Below are positions 1 through 4,458 of a DNA stretch of 5,377 nt, piece by piece (positions within the stretch are counted from its first letter, which is position 1; each line of letters begins with the position of its first letter). Origin of the DNA: Hyphomicrobiales bacterium (GTDB lineage: Bacteria; Pseudomonadota; Alphaproteobacteria; Rhizobiales; Aestuariivirgaceae). The stretch is taken from assembly GCA_027067085.1 (NCBI GenBank), contig JAMOMM010000534.1, positions 1 through 5,377 of the forward strand, read 5' to 3'. The position numbers and the translations under genes are program-made. The notes beneath the pieces were generated by a model. The model ran no database searches and was not told where the DNA came from. It worked only from the letters and a program-made list of their open reading frames with translations.

Positions 1-157
1 GGTTGCCTTCAATGTAGCGAACTTTTCCATCTTTGAGATGAACGCGAATACCGCAACGACACGCGCACATATAGCAAGTCGTGGTTTTGACCTCATCGGC
101 CGCCATGCGGGATAATTCGACTTTTTCTTTTACCGTAGCAAATGGATTAGCGCTCAC
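1..157 (-). CDS. Molybdopterin (bis-MGD) oxidoreductase, N-terminal fragment, probably SoeA-like
   Basis: Only the first 52 codons are visible; the gene runs off the left edge. I start it at a GTG (157-155) because a GAGGGG Shine-Dalgarno lies six bases upstream (164-169), and the ATG just upstream hits a stop after four codons. The fragment carries Cys28-x2-Cys31-x3-Cys35 (TCYMCACRCGI), the first three ligands of the [4Fe-4S] cluster at the N-terminus of the DMSO-reductase superfamily. An extra Cys33 lies between them, and a typical VHLKDGKVRYIEGN strand follows. No twin-arginine or other signal peptide precedes the cluster, so a cytoplasmic enzyme is expected. Together with the sulfur genes next door, this fits SoeA, the catalytic subunit of cytoplasmic sulfite dehydrogenase SoeABC. 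The fragment cannot exclude an assimilatory nitrate reductase or formate dehydrogenase relative. The superfamily is secure; SoeA is an inference. Confidence 0.8.
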   Translation of the reverse strand, partial: MSANPFATVKEKVELSRMAADEVKTTTCYMCACRCGIRVHLKDGKVRYIEGN

Positions 158-411
158 GAAATTCCCCTCATAACGTGTCGTGTTTTAATGAGTACATTGC
201 ATCGCTGTAGCAGAGTGAGGCAGCGTTTATTTTTAACGCGTTCACTGTGTTATAGCGATCCCAATTTAACGCGACACGCTCTAAACCTTAATTAACATTT
301 TCTAATATACGAATAAGTGTATGTGTTGGATACGGACAAACTGACGCGATTGTTAGGTTATCACAGTGTATAGTCGAGAAAATCAAGGAGAGGTTTTTGG
401 TATTTAGTCGT
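158..411 (-). promoter_or_regulatory. Intergenic leader/promoter region of the molybdoenzyme gene
   Basis: This 254-bp non-coding stretch separates the fadL terminator from the molybdoenzyme start. It must hold that gene's promoter, since the terminator upstream should isolate it from fadL. A TATAAC hexamer (minus strand, 249-254) is a possible -10, but no good -35 lies at the right distance. The strongest element is the AT-rich half-palindrome at 287-310, listed separately. I see no ORF and no recognisable riboswitch. Confidence 0.4.
287..310. promoter_or_regulatory. BigR/SqrR-like operator half-site upstream of the molybdoenzyme gene
   Basis: TCTAATATAC at 301-310 matches nine of ten bases of the right arm of the perfect palindrome at 3987-4010. 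With the same four-base spacing, the left arm (287-296) keeps only a core ATTA, so this is an imperfect copy. Its position ahead of a probable sulfite-oxidising enzyme suggests shared control by the ArsR-family repressor. This is sequence resemblance only. Confidence 0.35.
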
Positions 412-441
412 AAAAAAAGGCGGTCTCAAAAAGACCGCCTT
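412..441 (-). terminator. Rho-independent terminator of fadL
   Basis: A perfect nine-base-pair stem, AAGGCGGTC (417-425) with GACCGCCTT (433-441), encloses a seven-base loop. On the minus strand it is followed directly by a run of seven T (A-run at 412-418 on the plus strand, partly inside the stem). It lies about 25 bases past the fadL stop codon, in the right orientation to end that transcript. Confidence 0.92.
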
Positions 442-466
442 GGAATTGATTGTTTATGTCAGGAAA

Positions 467-1714
467 TCAATTGAAGTTATATGTATAACCCGCAGTGATT
501 TCCAATTGGTGCATTTTAACTGAAATAGCTTGAGCGCCAGTTGGTCCAAACCCGCTTACTTTAGTTGAGGGCGAGAACATGACTGCAAAATCAAATTGGC
601 TATTCTCATTGAATTTATAAGAAGCACCACCAGTGATGTGATGTTGTGATGTTGCAGGAGCAAGGATGTTCAATGCCAGTTGATTTGAGTTTTTGCGAAT
701 TGGCTGGGTGTTGTATGAATAGCCAGCACGAACAGTCAATGCGTCAGTTGCATTATACTCTGCACCGAACTTGAACGTTGTTACATCTTTCCAAGCAAAA
801 CCACTGCCAGTGTTTGTGCCCAGTGGAGCTAAGAAATTAAATTGATTGCCAACAGATTTAACATTTGAGAACATGATGTGTTTAATATCAAAGTTAAAAG
901 TCAAATCAGGGGTCGCGTCATATGCAACACCAATTTGGAAGTTTGCAGGCACGTCAAAATCGCCACGTTCAGCAAACAAACCAGCGTATTTTTTAAATCG
1001 GCTCATATAAGTGCGTGTCTGAAAAGAAACACCAACGCGTAGGTTTTCAGCAGGTGAAAATTCTGCACCAATGCGCGCACCAGCACCAAATGAATAGCTA
1101 TAACCACGGTTGGTCAAGTTTGCTGGATCAGATGAAAAGGGAACAAAAGCACTAAGGCCTTTGGCTTTAAACCGCTGCATAGTCAAAATTGGTGCGATAC
1201 CAACTGAGAAATATTGGTTGAACTTATGGCCAAGACCAGCAGTCAAGTTCATTTGAATAAGGTCAATGCCAGCATTGCCACCATTATAGACACCTGGGGC
1301 GTTTTTATATTCAGTATTCATGCCGCCATTGCCGCTCAATGAAATACCAAATGTGGTGTTTTCGCTAATTGGCTTCGAATAAGCGAAATTTGGAATAATA
1401 AAAAAGTTATTCTTACTTTTAATAGTGCCTGGCAATGCAAAAATAGCAGGAGCACCTGCTGTATAGCTACGGAAAGGCATAAACGCAGAAGCAGAAATGT
1501 TTAATTGTTCACCAGCATGGACAAGACCTGCTGGGTTAAGTGTGATCGCTGTTGCATCTTTTGAATCTGCTACACCAGCACCAGCCATACCTTTTGAGCG
1601 TGCGCCAATACCGTTAGCAAAGTAACCTTCGGTCGCTGCTGCTTCAGTTGCAATAAATGTACCAGCAGTAAGAACAACAGCCGATGTAGTTGCAATTTTT
1701 TTAATTAGAGACAA
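467..1714 (-). CDS. fadL: FadL/OmpP1/TodX-family outer-membrane channel
   Basis: This 415-aa protein has the FadL-family features. There is an N-terminal signal peptide (basic LIKK, hydrophobic core, likely cleavage after Ala27 in EAAA-TEG). A glycine-rich start, GIGARSKGMAGAGVADSKDA, follows. Next comes the Asn60-Pro61-Ala62 (NPAGL) motif known from FadL, and then alternating beta-strand sequence to a terminal strand ending YNFN. The family forms 14-stranded outer-membrane barrels that pass hydrophobic molecules such as fatty acids, alkanes or aromatics into the periplasm. I start it at TTG 1714-1712 because GGGAGGGG lies seven bases upstream. The longer reading from TTG at 1738 would begin inside the terminator U-tract, would include the Shine-Dalgarno as codons, and would spoil the signal peptide. 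The last residue is Asn rather than the usual terminal aromatic. The substrate is unknown. Given the sulfur genes around it, import of a hydrophobic sulfur species is possible but speculative; fatty-acid uptake is the default. Confidence 0.9.
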   Translation of the reverse strand: MSLIKKIATTSAVVLTAGTFIATEAAATEGYFANGIGARSKGMAGAGVADSKDATAITLNPAGLVHAGEQLNISASAFMPFRSYTAGAPAIFALPGTIKSKNNFFIIPNFAYSKPISENTTFGISLSGNGGMNTEYKNAPGVYNGGNAGIDLIQMNLTAGLGHKFNQYFSVGIAPILTMQRFKAKGLSAFVPFSSDPANLTNRGYSYSFGAGARIGAEFSPAENLRVGVSFQTRTYMSRFKKYAGLFAERGDFDVPANFQIGVAYDATPDLTFNFDIKHIMFSNVKSVGNQFNFLAPLGTNTGSGFAWKDVTTFKFGAEYNATDALTVRAGYSYNTQPIRKNSNQLALNILAPATSQHHITGGASYKFNENSQFDFAVMFSPSTKVSGFGPTGAQAISVKMHQLEITAGYTYNFN

Positions 1715-1721
1715 TGGATGA

Positions 1722-1729
1722 CCCCTCCC
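1722..1729 (-). promoter_or_regulatory. Strong Shine-Dalgarno that fixes the fadL TTG start
   Basis: GGGAGGGG on the minus strand lies seven bases before the TTG at 1714. It is the only ribosome binding site near the gene's start and it sits only 12 bases beyond the upstream terminator stem. It decides the start against the in-frame TTG at 1738. Confidence 0.75.
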
Positions 1730-1736
1730 GTTAAAC

Positions 1737-1765
1737 AAAAAGGCCCATCAGAAAACTGATGGGCC
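1737..1765 (-). terminator. Rho-independent terminator immediately upstream of fadL
   Basis: A perfect ten-base-pair stem, GGCCCATCAG (1742-1751) with CTGATGGGCC (1756-1765), has a four-base loop (TTTT in the transcript). On the minus strand it is followed by TTTTTG. It lies 140 bases past the tusA stop but only 22 bases before the fadL start codon, so no promoter fits between it and fadL. It may end the tusA transcript with read-through, end a small RNA, or act as an attenuator in the fadL leader. Confidence 0.9.
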
Positions 1766-1777
1766 ATAAAACTTTTT

Positions 1778-1793
1778 GAGCTATTACTAGCTC
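1778..1793 (-). other. Hairpin preceding the fadL-leader terminator
   Basis: GAGCTA (1778-1783) pairs with TAGCTC (1788-1793) around a four-base loop, 12 bases 5' of the terminator stem on the transcript. Together the two hairpins resemble the body of a structured leader or a small RNA. No T-run follows this one directly. It matches no RNA family that I recognise. Confidence 0.5.
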
Positions 1794-1867
1794 TGACCCT
1801 TGAGGAGATACCATAAGCACGGAATCTTCGCTGACAAGAGGCATTGTGTTGATAAAGTGTCAATCCT

Positions 1868-1901
1868 ATGCAGAAATCTGCATTTGTGACATTTTTGTCA
1901 C
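1868..1901. promoter_or_regulatory. Two adjacent inverted repeats between tusA and fadL (candidate operator region)
   Basis: Two perfect inverted repeats lie two bases apart. The first is ATGCAGA-AA-TCTGCAT (1868-1883), with seven-base arms. The second is GTGACA-TTTT-TGTCAC (1886-1901), with six-base arms. The pair begins four bases after the tusA stop codon. A TTGACA hexamer (minus strand, 1858-1863) follows on the fadL side, which would suit a -35 box, but no convincing -10 sits 16-18 bases further on. Neither repeat is followed by a T-run, so they are not terminators. A regulator-binding region for a fadL or leader-RNA promoter is the simplest reading. Confidence 0.45.
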
Positions 1902-1905
1902 CAGT

Positions 1906-2133
1906 TTATGCAGTGTTGCGGATTTCAAAGGTATAAACGTCACCTTCTGAAGACGAAGAAACCAATTCATTGCCAGTTTGGTTGCAGAATGCACCAAAGT
2001 CAGCCACTGAGCCTGGGTCAGTTGAGAGAATCGTTAGGATTTCGCCCGCTGGCACTGCTTTAAGAGCTTTTTTAGCTTTCAAAATTGGTAGTGGGCAGTT
2101 TAGGCCTTTTGCATCAAGAACGTGATCAGACAT
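1906..2133 (-). CDS. tusA: TusA-family sulfur carrier protein
   Basis: This 75-aa protein is full length for TusA/SirA. It has the defining Cys-Pro-x-Pro motif near the N-terminus (LNCPLPILKAKKAL, Cys13), where Cys13 is the residue that carries persulfide in the family. The usual STDPGSVADFGAFC segment follows, with a second cysteine at position 50, then a final beta strand. TusA proteins are small cytoplasmic sulfane-sulfur carriers, used in tRNA thiolation or in dissimilatory sulfur oxidation. The start is ATG 2133, preceded by GGAG with a six-base spacer. The frame is open further upstream, but that extension runs through the promoter and lacks TusA similarity. Its setting beside a CcdA-type transporter, a DUF442 protein and a persulfide-sensing repressor favours a role in sulfide or thiosulfate metabolism over tRNA modification. 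It appears to have its own promoter. Confidence 0.95.
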   Translation of the reverse strand: MSDHVLDAKGLNCPLPILKAKKALKAVPAGEILTILSTDPGSVADFGAFCNQTGNELVSSSSEGDVYTFEIRNTA

Positions 2134-2172
2134 TTTCTTCTCCAGTGTTGTGTTATAAAATCGTTTACGCGT

Positions 2173-2207
2173 ATATTCTAATATGTGAATTATTGAAAGC
2201 ACGTCAA
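2173..2207 (-). promoter_or_regulatory. Candidate tusA promoter with overlapping AT-rich operator-like motif
   Basis: On the minus strand TTGACG (2202-2207) and TATTAG (2178-2183) are 18 bases apart, ending about 45 bases before the tusA ATG. The -10 lies inside ATATT-AG-AATAT (2173-2184), whose ATATTAGA matches the arm of the palindrome ahead of the DUF442 gene. It is a plausible sigma-70-type promoter with a partial repressor site; the -10 is only a fair match. Confidence 0.45.
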
Positions 2208-2249
2208 GGGCTGCAAGGTCAAGGCCCAAGGTGAATATCCATTGCCGCA

Positions 2250-2281
2250 GTTCTTTTAGAGTTCTTTTAGAGTTCTTTTTA
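2250..2281. repeat. Three tandem 11-bp repeats (GTTCTTTTAGA)
   Basis: GTTCTTTTAGA occurs at 2250-2260 and 2261-2271, and again at 2272-2281 with one mismatch (GTTCTTTTTA). The period is close to one DNA helical turn, so the T-tracts are phased on one face. They lie upstream of the candidate tusA promoter, just downstream of the CGC-protein gene. They may be direct-repeat binding sites or bent DNA, or slippage products. Confidence 0.8.
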
Positions 2282-2296
2282 AGTGATTGAGTATGA

Positions 2297-2309
2297 CTCT
2301 AATTTAGAG
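2297..2309. repeat. Palindrome CTCTAA-T-TTAGAG over the CGC-protein stop codon
   Basis: A perfect 13-bp palindrome with one central base overlaps the last codons and the TAG stop of the 121-aa protein gene. Its TTAGAG arm recurs in the tandem repeats at 2256-2261 and 2267-2272, giving a cluster of four copies within about 55 bp. No T-run follows, so it is not a standard terminator. Confidence 0.5.
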
Positions 2310-2664
2310 CTTGCGGTTTCATGCTTGATATCGTCCAACGTGGCATAATTACTTTACCTGAACAGCCACACGCAGATCCCATTCGTCTTGGGTCGAATAC
2401 TTTTAGCAAAGTTGGCTCACTTGGGGCATCTATATACATAAACCCACATTGTTTGGCGCTGTCTTGTTTGCGTAAAAATATTTCTGTCTCGGTGAGGAAA
2501 TTGCGAAATGCGTGTTCGGACATCGGTTCACTCGGGGCTGCCTCACCGTTTTGCCAAACAAACCATCCTTTTGGATTGTCATTTAACCATGCCCAATGGG
2601 CATCAAACTGCTTCCACATCAGCACCCCATAAAGCTTACCGTTAAACTTGGTTTCAAACGTCAT
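2299..2664 (-). CDS. Unrecognised 121-aa protein with C-terminal Cys-Gly-Cys motif
   Basis: I do not recognise this family. The protein is small, with no signal peptide or membrane segment, so it is probably cytoplasmic. The N-terminal third is rich in tryptophan (Trp18, 24, 26, 34 and 37 in segments such as MWKQFDAHWAWLND and KGWFVWQNG). The C-terminal part holds Cys73 and a Cys99-Gly-Cys101 pair within DPRRMGSACGCSGKV, followed by a basic, proline-containing tail. The start is ATG 2664, 13 bases after the ccdA stop, with only a weak purine-rich GAGA ahead of it, so translation is probably coupled to ccdA. Co-transcription with a membrane thiol transporter and position before tusA suggest a thiol- or sulfane-sulfur-handling role for the CGC pair; this is inference. 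The pair could also bind a metal. Confidence 0.8.
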   Translation of the reverse strand: MTFETKFNGKLYGVLMWKQFDAHWAWLNDNPKGWFVWQNGEAAPSEPMSEHAFRNFLTETEIFLRKQDSAKQCGFMYIDAPSEPTLLKVFDPRRMGSACGCSGKVIMPRWTISSMKPQALN

Positions 2665-2677
2665 CTTAATTTCTCGA

Positions 2678-3412
2678 TTAGCCCATGGTTAAGCTTGGCA
2701 ACATCTTCTGCATGAAGAAGCCAATTTCTTGCATGTAGCCTGTCATAATAAGAATACCAGCGATAACCAAAATAGCGCCCATGAACTTTTCGACAGTGCC
2801 CATATGCTTGCCGAACTTGCGCAAGAACGACACGAAGGTTCCAGCAAAAAGCGCGGCCAGTAGGAACGGAATACCTATACCTGCCGAATAAGCTGCAAGT
2901 AAGCTTGCGCCATGGAAGGCTGATTCTTCAGTGCCCGCCACGAACAATATAGTTGACAGGACAGGGCCAACACACGGTGTCCAACCAAAGGCAAATGCAA
3001 GGCCGACGAGGAAAGAGCCAAACAACCCTGCTGGTTTTTTTTGTACATCCACTTTGGCTTGGCGATACAGCATACTGATTTTGAAAATACCCATGAAATG
3101 CAGCCCCATCAAAATGATGATCGCACCTGCTGGGTATTTAAGTATTTCAAAATATTCAACCAGCTTCTTACCGAGGAACGAAGCACTCGCCCCAAGCAAG
3201 ATAAACACCACACTAAAGCCGAGAACAAAAGCCAAGGCTGAAATGAAAATTTTGAACACAGCCGTTGAGGTTTTGCTTTTTTCCGTAATTTGCTCAAGGC
3301 TCAAGCCAGTAATATATGACAAATAAGGTGGGATAATCGGCAAAATACATGGCGATAGAAACGAAACAATCCCCGCCAAAAATGCGCCCCAAAACGATGT
3401 ATCCATAAACAT
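2678..3412 (-). CDS. ccdA: CcdA/DsbD-type membrane thiol-disulfide transporter
   Basis: This 244-aa, almost wholly hydrophobic protein has about six membrane helices and is the size of CcdA. The two family signatures are present: FLSPCILPIIPPYLSYI (Cys22) in helix 1 and GWTPCVGPVLSTIL (Cys147) in the fourth helix. In CcdA and the central domain of DsbD these two cysteines form the redox pair that passes electrons from cytoplasmic thioredoxin across the inner membrane. CcdA often serves cytochrome c maturation, but related transporters also occur in BigR-type and sox operons, which fits the neighbours here. I start at ATG 3412 because AGGTGAGGG lies nine bases upstream; the ATG two codons later is too far from it. 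That Shine-Dalgarno lies inside the terminator hairpin of the preceding gene. The 121-aa protein follows after 13 bases, so the two genes form an operon. Confidence 0.93.
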   Translation of the reverse strand: MFMDTSFWGAFLAGIVSFLSPCILPIIPPYLSYITGLSLEQITEKSKTSTAVFKIFISALAFVLGFSVVFILLGASASFLGKKLVEYFEILKYPAGAIIILMGLHFMGIFKISMLYRQAKVDVQKKPAGLFGSFLVGLAFAFGWTPCVGPVLSTILFVAGTEESAFHGASLLAAYSAGIGIPFLLAALFAGTFVSFLRKFGKHMGTVEKFMGAILVIAGILIMTGYMQEIGFFMQKMLPSLTMG

Positions 3413-3414
3413 AT

Positions 3415-3446
3415 AAAAAAACCCTCACCTTTGTTTGATGAGGGTT
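3415..3446 (-). terminator. Terminator after the DUF442 gene, overlapping the ccdA ribosome binding site
   Basis: AACCCTCA (3439-3446 on the minus strand) and TGAGGGTT (3420-3427) form an eight-base-pair stem with an 11-base loop. It is followed on the minus strand by a run of T reaching to within three bases of the ccdA ATG. The 3' part of loop and stem, AGGTGAGGG (3422-3430), is also the only good Shine-Dalgarno for ccdA. It can therefore both reduce read-through into ccdA and hide its ribosome binding site. Confidence 0.85.
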
Positions 3447-3515
3447 AATCTAGTGACACATTCACAAATGGTAAAGTATCAATTTGTCAAAAAGAGGTAA
3501 CGGCCAGTTTTTTGT

Positions 3516-3944
3516 TTATGCGGCGGCGGCCATTTGGCTCAGCATCGGGCGCATTTGCGAAAGGTCATGGCCTTGCGCTGCACATGCAGAAATGATCTCA
3601 TCAGCTGATTTTGTTGGGGCTTTTACCAAAGCCCACATCATGGCGCTGCGGCGGCCAGAGGCACAATAAGATGCAATTGGCCCTTCAGCTTTTTCCATCG
3701 CATCGGCAAAAGCTTGCACTGTTTCCATTGAAAGCGCCATCGGGTTCACGGGTACAAAGAAATATTGCATGCCGTGCTGTTTGGCCAATGCTTCCATGTC
3801 AACATTTGTTGGATAGTTTCCACGTTCACCATCAGGGCGATTATTAATAATGGTCTTAAAACCATTGGCGGCAAGGTCAGCCACGATTCCATGAGAGAGC
3901 TGTGGAAAAACGTTAAAACCTTCTTCGATCTGTCCTTGAAGCAT
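3516..3944 (-). CDS. DUF442/TIGR01244 rhodanese-like sulfurtransferase (stand-alone Blh N-domain)
   Basis: This 142-aa protein spans a single DUF442 (TIGR01244) domain. It shows the INNRPDGE motif (residues 33-40) and the phosphatase/rhodanese-type loop Cys94-Ala-Ser-Gly-Arg-Arg99 in YCASGRRSAMMWAL, where Cys94 would be the nucleophile. In the BigR operon of plant-associated bacteria this domain is fused to an ETHE1-like persulfide dioxygenase in Blh and acts as a sulfurtransferase. Here no dioxygenase domain follows, because the frame stops after an alanine-rich tail. The start is ATG 3944, with AAGGGA seven bases upstream. It is the first gene behind the palindromic operator and directly follows the ArsR-family gene, the usual BigR-type arrangement. 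The likely role is moving sulfane sulfur between low-molecular thiols and proteins such as TusA. A tyrosine-phosphatase-like activity is the less likely alternative. Confidence 0.9.
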   Translation of the reverse strand: MLQGQIEEGFNVFPQLSHGIVADLAANGFKTIINNRPDGERGNYPTNVDMEALAKQHGMQYFFVPVNPMALSMETVQAFADAMEKAEGPIASYCASGRRSAMMWALVKAPTKSADEIISACAAQGHDLSQMRPMLSQMAAAA

Positions 3945-3983
3945 TGAATGTTCCCTTTATTCTTATTTGTCTATCTATGAATA

Positions 3984-4013
3984 AATATATATTAGAAAAA
4001 TCTAATATATCAA
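3984..4013 (-). promoter_or_regulatory. Promoter of the DUF442-ccdA operon
   Basis: On the minus strand TTGATA (4008-4013) and TATATT (3984-3989) are each one base from the sigma-70 consensus, with an 18-base spacer. The promoter ends about 40 bases before the DUF442 start codon. The perfect palindrome fills the spacer and touches both boxes, the classic layout for repression by exclusion of RNA polymerase. Confidence 0.75.
3987..4010. promoter_or_regulatory. Perfect AT-rich palindromic operator, probably for the BigR/SqrR-like repressor
   Basis: ATATATTAGA (3987-3996) and TCTAATATAT (4001-4010) are perfect ten-base inverted arms around AAAA. Winged-helix ArsR dimers bind such two-fold symmetric AT-rich sites, and BigR is known to bind an AT-rich palindrome over its operon promoter. 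The repressor gene lies immediately upstream. Partial copies occur at 301-310 and 2177-2184. Confidence 0.8.
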
Positions 4014-4131
4014 GAGGGAAAAAGATCGCACCTTATTTAAGCACTAAAAAAGCACGTTAAAACGACACTGAAAAGTGTATGCGAACAACATATGTGAAAG
4101 AACTTTTATGAATTTCGACAGGGGAAATTGC

Positions 4132-4458
4132 TTACCCGACAGCGCAGCCGCCTTCGCCTTCATCTGATTTGCAATAAGCATCGTAAAGCGTCATCATAAT
4201 CATTGATGCTTCTTCGCTTTTGAGCGAATAGAAAATTGATTGCGCGGCACGGCGCGTTTGCACAAGGTTTTCACGACGTAAAACAGCCAAGTGTTGTGAC
4301 AGGGCAGATTGGTTCAAACCAATAAGTTTCTCGAGCTCACCAACAGATTTTTCACTCTCGGCCAAATTACACAAGATCAACAAACGCCACTCATTTGCCA
4401 TGGTTTTTAACAGCGCACTAGCGCGAGAAGCATTTTCTTGAAGTTGCGAAATATCCAT
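4132..4458 (-). CDS. bigR: ArsR-family persulfide-responsive repressor (BigR/SqrR type)
   Basis: This 108-aa winged-helix protein has ArsR-family signatures. The recognition-helix region is GLNQSALSQHLAVLRRENLVQTRR (residues 47-70), followed by the wing SIFYSLKS. The metal-binding ELCVCDL motif of arsenic/cadmium sensors is absent. Cys30 (LLILCNL) and Cys96 (YDAYC) are 66 residues apart, the same separation as Cys41/Cys107 in SqrR and Cys42/Cys108 in BigR. In those proteins the pair forms a disulfide or polysulfide bridge in response to reactive sulfur and lowers DNA affinity. A third cysteine, Cys105, lies in the glycine-rich tail. The start is ATG 4458 with a weak GAGA ahead of it. It probably represses the DUF442-ccdA operon through the palindrome at 3987-4010 and perhaps other genes here. 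Family and sensor class are well supported; the targets are inferred. Confidence 0.92.
   Translation of the reverse strand: MDISQLQENASRASALLKTMANEWRLLILCNLAESEKSVGELEKLIGLNQSALSQHLAVLRRENLVQTRRAAQSIFYSLKSEEASMIMMTLYDAYCKSDEGEGGCAVG

Noticed and set aside
243..368. CACTGTG (243-249) and CACAGTG (362-368) as an inverted repeat flanking the molybdoenzyme leader
   Set aside because: Seven bases of identity 112 bases apart is within chance and nothing else supports it.
1715..1738. Longer fadL reading from TTG 1738
   Set aside because: It starts inside the terminator U-tract, translates the GGGAGGGG ribosome binding site, and adds residues that spoil the signal peptide.
1731..1844. A 37-codon ATG-TAA frame on the minus strand in the fadL leader, a possible leader peptide
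   Set aside because: No Shine-Dalgarno precedes it, and it runs straight through both hairpins of the leader/terminator, which explain the sequence better.
1885..1901. CRP/FNR-like site (TGTGA ... TCAC)
   Set aside because: The half-sites are eight bases apart instead of six and the right half lacks the final A; it is better described as a GTGACA/TGTCAC inverted repeat.
2134..2229. N-terminal extension of TusA by 32 residues
   Set aside because: The extension covers the promoter region, has no TusA similarity, and the ATG at 2133 has a good ribosome binding site.
2250..2281. CRISPR-type or mobile-element repeats
   Set aside because: The units are only 11 bp, directly abutting, without spacers, terminal inverted repeats or transposase.
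3484..3947. Open frames on the plus strand opposite the DUF442 gene, and similar ones opposite ccdA, the CGC gene and ligI
   Set aside because: They lie wholly opposite well-supported genes, lack ribosome binding sites and recognisable domains, and look like shadows.
4061..4078. ACACT-GAAA-AGTGT hairpin as the terminator of the repressor gene
   Set aside because: The stem is only five base pairs with a broken, short T-tract (CGTTTTAACG), too weak to call.
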